In this document: in pieces, positions 8,185 to 17,007 of the stretch
Layout: each line of letters opens with the position of its first letter
Position numbering within the stretch: position 1 is the first letter of the stretch
Assembly: GCF_004295645.1 (NCBI RefSeq)
Contig: NZ_CP034752.1
Coordinates: 1,240,001 to 1,304,000 of the forward strand
Length of the DNA: 64,000 bases
Direction of reading: 5' to 3'
From: Limnobaculum zhutongyuii
GTDB taxonomy: Bacteria > Pseudomonadota > Gammaproteobacteria > Enterobacterales > Enterobacteriaceae
Notes under the pieces: model-generated
The model's database searches: none
The model's input: the letters and a program-made list of their open reading frames with translations, nothing else
Told to the model about the DNA's origin: nothing
Position numbers and translations under genes: made by a program

Positions 8185-11100
8185 ATGTCAGATAACCAAG
8201 TGAATAATCGAGATCGGGAATTACTGGATAACGCCGTCGCTGAAGGTGGTGCCTACGATATTTTACGTAAACGTTTATCTGAACAGGGCCAGCAACTGCA
8301 TGAAAAAGCCTGGACCCTCAACGAGCGGCGCCTGGCTGAATTTGGCAAAAGCCAGATGGATATTATCGGTCGAATCCGCATTCGTACCGAAAATAACTGC
8401 GTTGCTCGTGATATTGTGCGCGTTGGTGAATGGTTGCTGTTTGGCTATAACGTATTTATTGGCCTGAAAAAAGAAACCCGAATTGAAGACGTTTTCTCTC
8501 TGTATCGTTTAACCGAGCAAAACGGTGAATATGACGTAGAATCCGTTGCCCTGACCGGAACTTTCCTGAATATCACCAGCTTTGTTCAGGATTTCAATGA
8601 GCTGTATACCTATTATAAAAACACCCAGTTATTACAGCTGGTAGAGCGTGACGGTAAGCTTCTGGCAAGCTTCCAGATTGGTGAGCGCATCACCGATATT
8701 CGGGTGTTCCGCTGGTCCATTTCCAGCGATAAAAAAGAGATTAAGTATATCGACAATCGCGGCGAACGGGATATCGCTTTGCCGCCAGCCTACGACTTCG
8801 AATGGCATAAAACTACCCGTGAAAATACCGTCAATGGCCGTTATCCACATATGAATATTCTGGATACCGTGTTTGTTGAAACCATTGGTGGTGACCTGAC
8901 GATCAAGTGTGAAAATAATACCGAAGATGGCCTAGGTATCTATCGTGAGGCCGTGCTGGATAAAACTCAGTCGCTGGACGATGCTCAAATTGAGTACGCA
9001 CAAACCGGCAGTCTGATTCTGCTGAAGATCCTACCCTACCGGGAAGATAGCTGGCGTTATCTGGTGTATAACACCCTGACACAAACCGCTCAGCGTATTG
9101 ATGCTATAGGTTTAGCCTGTATTCAATTGCCGGAAGATCACGGCATTATTTTCCCCGGCGGTTACTATCTGCAAAACGGTGAATACAAAACCTTCGATCA
9201 GCCAATGACCGGTATGCGTTTTCGCCGTATCCGTCGTTCACCTAATGGTGAAGATGTTCTGTATATATTTTACGAACCAAACTTTGGCCGCATCGCCCTG
9301 TTCAATTACAACATGATTGAACGTAAGCTGCAGAACCCCTTATTCGGTCATGGTTATGCCATGCTGGAAGATGGCCGCATGGTGCTATTTGAAGGGCAAT
9401 CGGATGAACCAACCCGCATTCATCCAATGCAGGTCTGGCAAACCCCCTTCTATTCTGATGAGTATGCTGCCCTTCAGCCAGCAAAAAACAGCTTTTTTGG
9501 TCGTATCGGTAATGCTGAACTGGTGCGTGGTATTTCTGATTTATACCACATCGCCCGAGAGATAGAACAACAGCAAATCTCCTCTCAGCTGTATGAAAAA
9601 CTCTGTCTGGATGCTAAGCGATTAATCGATATCTATTACTGGCTGAACGATGAACATAGCCTGCATGCCTCCATTCTGCTGAAAGAGATTGCTAATACCG
9701 GTGAGCTGGTACTGGACGAATATGAAAAAGTAGAAAGCATTCGCCGTCAGTCTTCCCGGGCAATGAATGAAGCGACCAGCCGTCAGAAACAGCTATTGTC
9801 AGCCATGCTGCCGGACAGCTGGGTTAATGCCCAACAGTTTGTTGATGCGCTAAATGAGCTGAACGTACAACGCGGTCACCTGATCACCCTACGCGATTAT
9901 CGCTATATTGATTTAGCCAGTCTGGATGAGATGGAACAGCAACTGACCGTCAGTCAGGAGCGAATTTCACTTGCTACAGCAGAGTTTCTCGCCAGCGAAA
10001 AAGCACTACAGCCATTCACCTTACAGTTGCAAGAGCTGGAGAAACAGACTCAGGAAGCACGTAACAGCGCCCAACTCAATGAACCGCTGGCGGGCATGGA
10101 TAAAATGTCTGCCGATCTGGATATGCTATCCAATCTGATGGCTTCACTGAAGTTTGAAGATACCACTCAGCAAACCGGTATTATTGAGTCTATCTCAGAG
10201 ATTTATGCTCGCCTGAATCAGGCCCGGGCTCGTCTTCAGCAGCGCCGTAAAGAACAAGGTTCTGTTGAGTCGGTTGCACAGTTTGGCGCTCAATTTAAAT
10301 TATTCAGTCAGGGAATCACCAATGCCTTAACGCTGGCGTCAGACCCAGAACGCTGTGATGAGCAACTTTCACGCCTGCTGGTTCAGTTGGAAGAGTTGGA
10401 GAGCCAGTTCAGCGGTCAGGAAGAGTTTCTTGGTGATATTCTTAGCAAACGCGAAGAGCTGCTGGAAACCTTCGAGACGCATAAACAATCGTTGTTGGAT
10501 GAGCGCCAACGTAAATCACAAAACCTTCAGGTCGCCGCTGAACGTCTGTTAGACAGCCTGCGGCGCAGAACGGCTAAATTCCTGACGCTGGATGAACTGA
10601 ACGCCTTCTTTGCTGCCGACCCATTATCGCTGAAAACCCGTGAGATTATTGAACGCCTGCGGGAACTGAAAGACAGCGTTAAAGCCGACGATATTGACGC
10701 CAAATTTAAAGCTGCACGGGATCAGGCAATACGCAGCCTGCGCGATAAATCAGAAATTTTTGAAGATGGTGGCAGTGTTATCAAACTGGGGCCACGTCAT
10801 CGTTTCAGCGTCAATACTCAGGAATTAGATCTCACCATCCTGCCTCGGGGCGAACAGCTTTACCTGCATCTGACCGGTACTGATTATCAGGAGCCTATCG
10901 ACAGTTCAGAGTTAGAAGCGCTGAAAGATTACTGGAATATCGCCATTGAATCCGAGTCGCCGGAAGTTTATCGCGCTGAATATCTTGCTTATTCTCTGAT
11001 CTATGCAGCCAGTAAAGAGCAGGATGGCCTGACTTTCGACCTGTTGAAAGCCCAGCAAAATCAGCCAGAAATGTTGGAGAAAACCGTACGTGATTTCGCA

Positions 11101-13122
11101 TCCCCTCGTTATAAAGAGGGATATGAAAAAGGAATTCACGATCATGATGCAGTTGCGATTCTGCGCAAGCTACTGCCGGTTGGAGAAAGCGCCGATCTGT
11201 TACGTTTTAATCCATTAGCCCGCAGCCTTGCCGTTTTGCTATGGCAACATAAATATTCAGAAGAATTACCTGCTCTGTGGCCAGAACGAGCCCGTACCAG
11301 TCTGAATATCAAGCAGCTGTTTCGCAGCGATGCAGGTCTGTTGGATCTACAGGCAGAAATAGAAGCAGAGCTTAGCCTGTTTCTGGAACAGTACCCTATT
11401 CCCTGTCAGTCATATCAGCAGTCACAGGCGGCTGAATACCTTAGCCTGATTCTGGGGCGAACGCCGTTAGAGTTCAGCTTTAGCAAATATGCCCGTACCC
11501 TGTCAGAAGGGTTACAGGCTCAGTTAGAAAAAGCCCATATGTGGAGTGACTTTAATCACTCACAGCAAAATTTGGGCAACCGTTTATCCCAACGTTGGAT
11601 CCTGATAGAAAACTGGCTAAAAGGCCTCTGCACACTACCAGAGTATCTGGGACTAACTGAATATATCCCGGAAGCCGTAGTGCTTATGTTACTGGATAAA
11701 TCAGTCGTCACCCGCTTTAGTGAAGTTGATCTGCATTTCAGCGTCAGCGATCTGATGGGAGAACATCCGCGCATTCAACAACAGACGCTAACCCTAAGTC
11801 TGGATGATTACTTCAGCCGTATGCGCTATCAGCGTAAGGTATTTATTCCCGCCTATCAGCGTTATCAATCGGTCAGACAGCAGGTGCTAAATCAGCAACG
11901 TAGTGAGCTGCGTTTACATGAGTTTAAAGCGCGCCCACTCAGCTCTTTCGTACGTAATAAACTGATTAATGATGTTTATTTGCCCATCATTGGCGACAAC
12001 CTGGCAAAACAGATTGGCGCCATTGGTGAAGGTAAACGAACTGACCTGATGGGGTTACTGTTAATGATCTCCCCGCCGGGTTACGGTAAAACGACTTTGA
12101 TGGAGTATATTGCTAACCGTCTGGGTCTGATTTTTATGAAAATCAATGGTCCGGCCTTAGGCCACGATGTTCTGTCACTGGATCCGGAGCAGGCACCTAA
12201 CGCTACCGCTCGTCAGGAGTTAGAAAAACTCAATCTGGCATTGGAGATGGGAAATAACGTGATGTTATATGTTGATGATATTCAACATACTCATGCGGAA
12301 TTTTTACAGAAATTCATCTCATTATGTGACGGAACCCGACGTATTGAAGGTGTCTGGAAAGGTAAGACTAAAACCTATGATATGCGTGGTAAAAAGTTCT
12401 GTGTGGTGATGGCCGGTAACCCTTACACCGAGTCCGGTGATGTATTCAAAATCCCTGATATGTTGGCAAACCGTGCTGATATTTATAATCTGGGTGAAGT
12501 ATTGGGTGGTATGGAAGAGGCATTCGCTCTCAGCTATATCGAAAACAGCCTGACCTCTAATCCGGTTCTGGCGCCAATGGCGCTGCGGGATATGAACGAT
12601 CTCTATCTGTTGGTTGATAAAGCACTGGGTAAGCCCTTCACCAGCAATTCCCTTAGTCACCAATATAGTGAAGCTGAAATCAGTGAGATTGTCGCTATTC
12701 TCGAACGCATTATGGCCATGCGTGACGTAGTACTAAAAGTGAATCAACAATACATTGCCAGCGCCGCTCAATCGGATAAATACCGCACCGAACCTGCGTT
12801 CAAACTGCAGGGTAGCTACCGTAATATGAATAAGCTTAGTGAGAAAATTTCAGCCGTTCTGAACCCGGCTGAAATACGTCGAATCATCGACGATCACTAC
12901 TTGGGTGAAGCACAACTACTAACCAATGGTGCAGAGGAAAACCTGCTAAAACTGGCTGAAATTCGCGATATGATGTCTCCTGAAGAAGAAAAACGCTGGG
13001 TTCAAATTAAGCATGACTTTATGAGAAATAAATCATTAGGCGGCGATAATACCGATATAGGTGGACGAGTTGTTGCACAACTGGCCGATCTGGTAGAAAG
13101 CGTTCAGGCGTTAAGGAATTAA
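8185..13122 (+). CDS. Giant AAA-family ATPase of the 'DNA repair ATPase' (DUF3686) type
   Basis: A 1645-residue cytoplasmic protein. The N-terminal about 450 residues resemble DUF3686 and are rich in beta strands; residues about 520-850 are largely coiled coil. The C-terminal region carries an AAA domain: Walker A PPGYGKTT at about 1297-1304, Walker B LYVDDIQ with the acidic pair at about 1364-1365, and a following AGNPYTESGD segment in the sensor region. The family is annotated as DNA repair ATPase, but I know of no firm biochemical function. Start chosen at ATG 8185 (MSDNQV), with AAGGGA 12 bases upstream; an earlier TTG at 8161 has no ribosome binding site. The rhomboid gene starts 7 bp after its stop, so the two are probably co-transcribed. 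Confidence 0.85.
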   Translation: MSDNQVNNRDRELLDNAVAEGGAYDILRKRLSEQGQQLHEKAWTLNERRLAEFGKSQMDIIGRIRIRTENNCVARDIVRVGEWLLFGYNVFIGLKKETRIEDVFSLYRLTEQNGEYDVESVALTGTFLNITSFVQDFNELYTYYKNTQLLQLVERDGKLLASFQIGERITDIRVFRWSISSDKKEIKYIDNRGERDIALPPAYDFEWHKTTRENTVNGRYPHMNILDTVFVETIGGDLTIKCENNTEDGLGIYREAVLDKTQSLDDAQIEYAQTGSLILLKILPYREDSWRYLVYNTLTQTAQRIDAIGLACIQLPEDHGIIFPGGYYLQNGEYKTFDQPMTGMRFRRIRRSPNGEDVLYIFYEPNFGRIALFNYNMIERKLQNPLFGHGYAMLEDGRMVLFEGQSDEPTRIHPMQVWQTPFYSDEYAALQPAKNSFFGRIGNAELVRGISDLYHIAREIEQQQISSQLYEKLCLDAKRLIDIYYWLNDEHSLHASILLKEIANTGELVLDEYEKVESIRRQSSRAMNEATSRQKQLLSAMLPDSWVNAQQFVDALNELNVQRGHLITLRDYRYIDLASLDEMEQQLTVSQERISLATAEFLASEKALQPFTLQLQELEKQTQEARNSAQLNEPLAGMDKMSADLDMLSNLMASLKFEDTTQQTGIIESISEIYARLNQARARLQQRRKEQGSVESVAQFGAQFKLFSQGITNALTLASDPERCDEQLSRLLVQLEELESQFSGQEEFLGDILSKREELLETFETHKQSLLDERQRKSQNLQVAAERLLDSLRRRTAKFLTLDELNAFFAADPLSLKTREIIERLRELKDSVKADDIDAKFKAARDQAIRSLRDKSEIFEDGGSVIKLGPRHRFSVNTQELDLTILPRGEQLYLHLTGTDYQEPIDSSELEALKDYWNIAIESESPEVYRAEYLAYSLIYAASKEQDGLTFDLLKAQQNQPEMLEKTVRDFASPRYKEGYEKGIHDHDAVAILRKLLPVGESADLLRFNPLARSLAVLLWQHKYSEELPALWPERARTSLNIKQLFRSDAGLLDLQAEIEAELSLFLEQYPIPCQSYQQSQAAEYLSLILGRTPLEFSFSKYARTLSEGLQAQLEKAHMWSDFNHSQQNLGNRLSQRWILIENWLKGLCTLPEYLGLTEYIPEAVVLMLLDKSVVTRFSEVDLHFSVSDLMGEHPRIQQQTLTLSLDDYFSRMRYQRKVFIPAYQRYQSVRQQVLNQQRSELRLHEFKARPLSSFVRNKLINDVYLPIIGDNLAKQIGAIGEGKRTDLMGLLLMISPPGYGKTTLMEYIANRLGLIFMKINGPALGHDVLSLDPEQAPNATARQELEKLNLALEMGNNVMLYVDDIQHTHAEFLQKFISLCDGTRRIEGVWKGKTKTYDMRGKKFCVVMAGNPYTESGDVFKIPDMLANRADIYNLGEVLGGMEEAFALSYIENSLTSNPVLAPMALRDMNDLYLLVDKALGKPFTSNSLSHQYSEAEISEIVAILERIMAMRDVVLKVNQQYIASAAQSDKYRTEPAFKLQGSYRNMNKLSEKISAVLNPAEIRRIIDDHYLGEAQLLTNGAEENLLKLAEIRDMMSPEEEKRWVQIKHDFMRNKSLGGDNTDIGGRVVAQLADLVESVQALRN

Positions 13123-13129
13123 AACAACA

Positions 13130-13702
13130 GTGAAACTGTGGATACAACAGCGGATTAAAATCCTGAGCCTGATAACTGTCATTCTGGTTGGTTTACAACT
13201 GGTAAACTCTCTGACAGGCGGGTTTCTGAACCATTTTGGTATTCTCCCCCGCTCAGCTCAGGGGCTATTAGGTATTCTATTTTCGCCTTTTTTACATCGG
13301 GATTGGGAACATTTATTAAGTAACTTACCCATATTACTTATATTGAGTGCTTTATTATTAACGCACTCGGTACGTTATTATGCTATTGCCAGCACTTTTA
13401 TTATTTTATTCGGCGGGCTACTGGTATGGATTTTTGCCCGTAGTGCTATTCATATTGGTGCCAGCGGCTGGATATTTGGCTTATGGATGTTATTGCTGGC
13501 AAACGCATTTACCCGAAGAAAACTACTCGACTTTGTTTACGCGATATTAATTCTGCTTTATTACGGTGGGTTGGCTTCTGGTCTGTTGCCTGGCGATCCG
13601 GATATTTCCACTGAAGGCCATATTGCAGGGGCTGTAGCTGGACTCTGTTTTGCACTACTAACCCGAAAACTTATTCCTACCAATAATACAAACACCCCTT
13701 AA
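13130..13702 (+). CDS. Rhomboid-family intramembrane serine protease (rhombosortase-like)
   Basis: A 190-residue protein with about six transmembrane segments. The catalytic serine is in GASG (Ser about 112) and the catalytic histidine in EGHIAGAVAG (His about 164), the Ser-His dyad of rhomboids. The HRDWEHLLSNLPIL segment corresponds to the conserved loop-1 / second helix region. The short length, without cytoplasmic domains, recalls rhombosortases, which cleave C-terminal GlyGly-CTERM anchors; no such substrate is recognised nearby. The start is GTG, only 7 bp after the ATPase stop, which argues for translational coupling. Confidence 0.82.
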   Translation: MKLWIQQRIKILSLITVILVGLQLVNSLTGGFLNHFGILPRSAQGLLGILFSPFLHRDWEHLLSNLPILLILSALLLTHSVRYYAIASTFIILFGGLLVWIFARSAIHIGASGWIFGLWMLLLANAFTRRKLLDFVYAILILLYYGGLASGLLPGDPDISTEGHIAGAVAGLCFALLTRKLIPTNNTNTP

Positions 13703-14010
13703 CCTTATAAAGAGGTTAATAAAACCATATTTCAGGACGAATATATGCCTAAAGTCCTATCGGGCTGGTATTATCACAACACACTCTTATACCTTTTCCA
13801 TCAAAAAAACTAATCTTCTGGTTTTAGCTAACAATTTTGACATTAACGTCTTTATTTTACGGTCTGATTACCGCAAACTATCAGCGCCTTATACTGGCGT
13901 CTCGTTCGAAACTAAAATAATTAAAATACACCGCAATTTCGTTCGAATACATAAGCTTTTGTGAGTAACCCTTATTTGCTTATCTCATTGATTTATGGAT
14001 AAAAAAGGTT
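13703..14010. other. Intergenic region between rhomboid and PLD-nuclease genes
   Basis: 308 bp with no credible ORF. A weak 7-bp inverted repeat (TTAACCT / AGGTTAA, 13699-13718) follows the rhomboid stop. The rest is AT-rich and could carry a promoter for the nuclease gene; I do not see a clear consensus match. Confidence 0.5.
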
Positions 14011-14694
14011 ATGGATAATAAAGAACTCGAACACTACCTTGAAAGCACTCTGGCGGATTTAACGTTAAGTCAGGGCGAACGCGTAAAACTGAGAGAATTA
14101 AGTCAGGTTCTGGATACGGAGCAATCCGGGTTTATGCGTAATCGTGCTTTTGATTTAGTTCGGGCTCAATTAAATACCGCGCCGGAAAACCTACAGCCGG
14201 TATTAAAATGGTTGGAAATGGTGATCAAAACCATTGATATCGCCAACCAGCGCAAAAAAGTAACCTCTTCAGCCTGTTTTTCACCGGGAGATGCCTGCCG
14301 GAAAAAAATCTGTGAAATATTGGCTCAAACCACATCAAACGTTGATATCTGTGTGTTTACTATCGCCGACGATATCATTACCGAATCCATTCTGGCAGCC
14401 CATCAACGTCAGGTTCAGATCAGAATAATTACCGATAATGAAAAATCTGAAGATGATGGCAGTGATATTGAATATCTGCAGCGCAAAGGCATTTCAATTG
14501 TGATGGATAATAGCCCGTACCATATGCATCACAAGTTTTCGATATTTGATAATCGCTACTTGCTCAACGGCAGTTTTAACTGGACCCGAAGCGCATCCCA
14601 ATATAACTATGAGAATATTCTTATAACTGACTCACCAACGCTCTTAGCCTTTTACCAGCAAGAGTTTAACCGGCTTTGGCAAAGGTTTAGTTAA
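14011..14694 (+). CDS. Phospholipase D-like nuclease (single HKD motif)
   Basis: A 227-residue protein with a C-terminal PLD-like domain carrying one HKD motif, H173-x-K175-x4-D180 (HHKFSIFD), followed by the usual GSFNWT segment. One motif per chain means the active site would form in a homodimer, as in the bacterial nuclease Nuc and mitochondrial PLD6. The N-terminal about 90 residues are helical and lack a signal peptide, which favours a cytoplasmic nuclease over a secreted lipase. It lies downstream of the flotillin/AAA/rhomboid genes on the same strand, but with a 308-bp gap, so shared function is an inference. Confidence 0.82.
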   Translation: MDNKELEHYLESTLADLTLSQGERVKLRELSQVLDTEQSGFMRNRAFDLVRAQLNTAPENLQPVLKWLEMVIKTIDIANQRKKVTSSACFSPGDACRKKICEILAQTTSNVDICVFTIADDIITESILAAHQRQVQIRIITDNEKSEDDGSDIEYLQRKGISIVMDNSPYHMHHKFSIFDNRYLLNGSFNWTRSASQYNYENILITDSPTLLAFYQQEFNRLWQRFS

Positions 14695-14888
14695 TGATGA
14701 AACAAGGGAAAACATGGGGAATGGAAGAGGTAAACTGGGAGCTGGCTTTTCAGTTTCCCCCCCATAAAAAGGCAGATATACTTCGAAACACAGGAAGTAT
14801 CACACTGCGCAATGATTGCATATCACTTCGATTAATTATGCCTGTTATGCAATCCCGTGACTTTCTCCATACAACAGAAATAATATGA
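14694..14888 (+). CDS. Possible small bridging ORF, 64 aa, unknown
   Basis: The ATG overlaps the stop of the PLD gene (TAATG) and the TGA overlaps the ATG of the next gene (ATGA), so translation could be coupled at both ends. The 64-residue product has no signal peptide, transmembrane segment or recognised domain. The double overlap is the only argument for it; chance is possible. If it is not translated, this stretch is simply the leader of the downstream lipoprotein gene. Confidence 0.3.
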   Translation: MMKQGKTWGMEEVNWELAFQFPPHKKADILRNTGSITLRNDCISLRLIMPVMQSRDFLHTTEII

Positions 14889-16255
14889 ATAATAAAATCA
14901 AACGCTTTATTTTTTGTAGTGGTATTGTTTTCACGTTGGCTGCCTGTTCGAATCCGCCATCACGTCAAAACTTTGACTACTCGCTTTCGCAAGGACAACT
15001 CGAGTTAGCACAGAAAATTGCACTGGAAGAAGGCGTCTCTTCTGACGCTGATATTGCCACTGAGCTATTGTGGTCCCTTGAAGCCGGCGCTTTATTGCGA
15101 ATGAACACCGAGCTGGACCGTTCAACCAAAGTTTTTGATACTAGCGAAACGCTAATTAAAGAAAATGAGACACAAAATCTGGCGGCATCCGGATTTAGTC
15201 AGGCAGCTTCGATGGTGGTTAACGATAACATTATGAGTTATACCCCCAGGGTATATGACCGCGTAATGGTTAACACGTACAAAGCATTAAATTTTTGGCA
15301 GCAGGCTAATTTTAATGATGCCCGAGTAGAGTGGAACCGGGTAGACGATCGCCAGCGCCGGGCGGCTGAATATTTCTCTAAAGAGATTAATGCGCAAAAA
15401 GACAGCGTGAAGAGTAATAACCTCGGCGAAACTTACTCTGGTGCAATGGAAAGGCTGGGAGATTCAGGCGTTGATGTCGCTAAATGGGCTCCTTATGACG
15501 GTTATATCAATCCGGCGTCGCTCTACCTGCATGGTCTGTACTTTTTAATTAATAATGAAAGTGCTGCCGATCTGAATAAAGCCAAAGAGAGCCTGAAACG
15601 GGCTTATGCTCTGACCCGTAGCAAGCAGATCCGTGCCGATCTCAACCTTGCTAATGCCGGTCGTAAAGTTGCTCCGGGCGTTTGGGTTGTGTTTGAAAAT
15701 GGTACTGCTGCTCATAAAGTAGAACGTCGTATCGATCTGCCATTATTTTTGGTAACCAGCCGTGTCGTGTATACCGGTATGGCATTACCAGTGCTTGAAT
15801 CAGGTAGTCCGGCGTATCCTTATCTTTCAGTTAACGGAGGGAGACAAACGGAAACCTTCGCCAATATGGATAAAATTATTCAGGGCGAATTTAAAACGGA
15901 ATTTACCGGTATTCTGATCAAAGAGTTGACCCGTGCAGTACTGAAAACCGCCGCACAGGCTTCGATGAGAAACTCTGATAATAAGACTGTCAGATTACTT
16001 GGTGCTCTTACTGGCATCGCTCAGGCGGTCACTACACAGGCAGATATTCGCAGTTGGCATACCTTACCCTACGAGTTTCAGGTAACCTATGTGAAATGGC
16101 CAAAAGATGGGCAGCTTCAGATTAATCCATCAGGTGGCGCTGCGATTCAGGTAGATTTACCAGCAACGCCTCAGCCGGTGGTGGTTTATGTAAGGGCGTT
16201 GAACGCGAATACGGTTCCACAGGTCAATTTGTTAACCAGTAAAAACGCTATCTAG
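14885..16255 (+). CDS. COG3014-family lipoprotein
   Basis: A 456-residue protein with a lipoprotein signal (lipobox LAAC at residues about 18-21, then SNPPS). The mature part is mostly helical with TPR-like character in the first two thirds (NFDARVEWNRVDDRQ, KAKESLKRAYAL) and a beta-rich C-terminus. COG3014 proteins are uncharacterised and typically encoded with LpoB-like and FlgT/CsgG-like proteins, the arrangement seen here. It likely sits at the inner leaflet of the outer membrane; the residues after the Cys (SN) do not look like a Lol-avoidance signal. First gene of a three-gene envelope operon. Confidence 0.8.
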   Translation: MNNKIKRFIFCSGIVFTLAACSNPPSRQNFDYSLSQGQLELAQKIALEEGVSSDADIATELLWSLEAGALLRMNTELDRSTKVFDTSETLIKENETQNLAASGFSQAASMVVNDNIMSYTPRVYDRVMVNTYKALNFWQQANFNDARVEWNRVDDRQRRAAEYFSKEINAQKDSVKSNNLGETYSGAMERLGDSGVDVAKWAPYDGYINPASLYLHGLYFLINNESAADLNKAKESLKRAYALTRSKQIRADLNLANAGRKVAPGVWVVFENGTAAHKVERRIDLPLFLVTSRVVYTGMALPVLESGSPAYPYLSVNGGRQTETFANMDKIIQGEFKTEFTGILIKELTRAVLKTAAQASMRNSDNKTVRLLGALTGIAQAVTTQADIRSWHTLPYEFQVTYVKWPKDGQLQINPSGGAAIQVDLPATPQPVVVYVRALNANTVPQVNLLTSKNAI

Positions 16256-16311
16256 CCCTGTTTTACAGGCAGAATTATCATTCTAATCATTAAACTGTAT
16301 TGAGAACTTTC

Positions 16312-16929
16312 ATGATGAAAATTTTAAACAAAAAAACGCTTCTTGCTGTGGCTGTTGCTTTCTCTCTGGTTGGCTGTGCTGAACAAGGCGCCTACTACGT
16401 TGACAGCAAAAATGACAGCGTTGCTGTTATGGGACTGGATTACAAAGATTTTGAAATGGCAGCAACTAATATGGTTGATGACATGTTAAGTTCTGACCTG
16501 CTGGTTCATCCTCAGGGTGGTCGTTATGTGTTAACCGTAACCGGTATTGTGAATGATACCGATCAGCGTATCGATACCGATCAGTTAACCAAAAAAATTC
16601 GTACCAGCCTGTTAAACTCTGGGCGTTTCGTGGTTACCACTGCCATTAACGCTAATGGTCCGGAAGATGAAATGACCCGCAAAGTTCGTGAGTTGCGTAA
16701 GTCAAAAATGGTTAACCAAAAAACCGTGAAGAAAGATGGACGCGTTATCGCTCCTGATTTCTCCTTAACCGGTAAGATCATTCAACAGAATCAACGTGTA
16801 AATTCCAGTACTCAACAGGTTGAGTACTATTTCCAGCTAACCCTGACCAATCTGGACGATGGTTTAGCCTATTGGGAAAAAGAATATCCAATCATCAAGC
16901 GTGGCGACAACCGTACTGCCAGCTGGTAA
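16312..16929 (+). CDS. LpoB-like lipoprotein (penicillin-binding protein activator family)
   Basis: A 205-residue lipoprotein with lipobox LVGC (Cys about 21) and a C-terminal domain like LpoB/COG3417. E. coli LpoB is an outer-membrane lipoprotein that stimulates PBP1b through the periplasm. This protein lacks the long proline-rich linker of E. coli LpoB, so it is probably a paralogue rather than the PBP1b activator itself. Start chosen at ATG 16312 (MMKILNKK), which gives a standard signal peptide; a TTG at 16300 would add four residues. It lies 56 bp after the COG3014 gene and 78 bp before the FlgT-like gene, forming a three-gene set. Confidence 0.78.
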   Translation: MMKILNKKTLLAVAVAFSLVGCAEQGAYYVDSKNDSVAVMGLDYKDFEMAATNMVDDMLSSDLLVHPQGGRYVLTVTGIVNDTDQRIDTDQLTKKIRTSLLNSGRFVVTTAINANGPEDEMTRKVRELRKSKMVNQKTVKKDGRVIAPDFSLTGKIIQQNQRVNSSTQQVEYYFQLTLTNLDDGLAYWEKEYPIIKRGDNRTASW

Positions 16930-17007
16930 TGATTGTATGGCGTAATGCTGCTGGTTTCTTCGAACGGTAGCATTACAAAACCAACTTAATCCATTAGGGA
17001 TGTCCGA

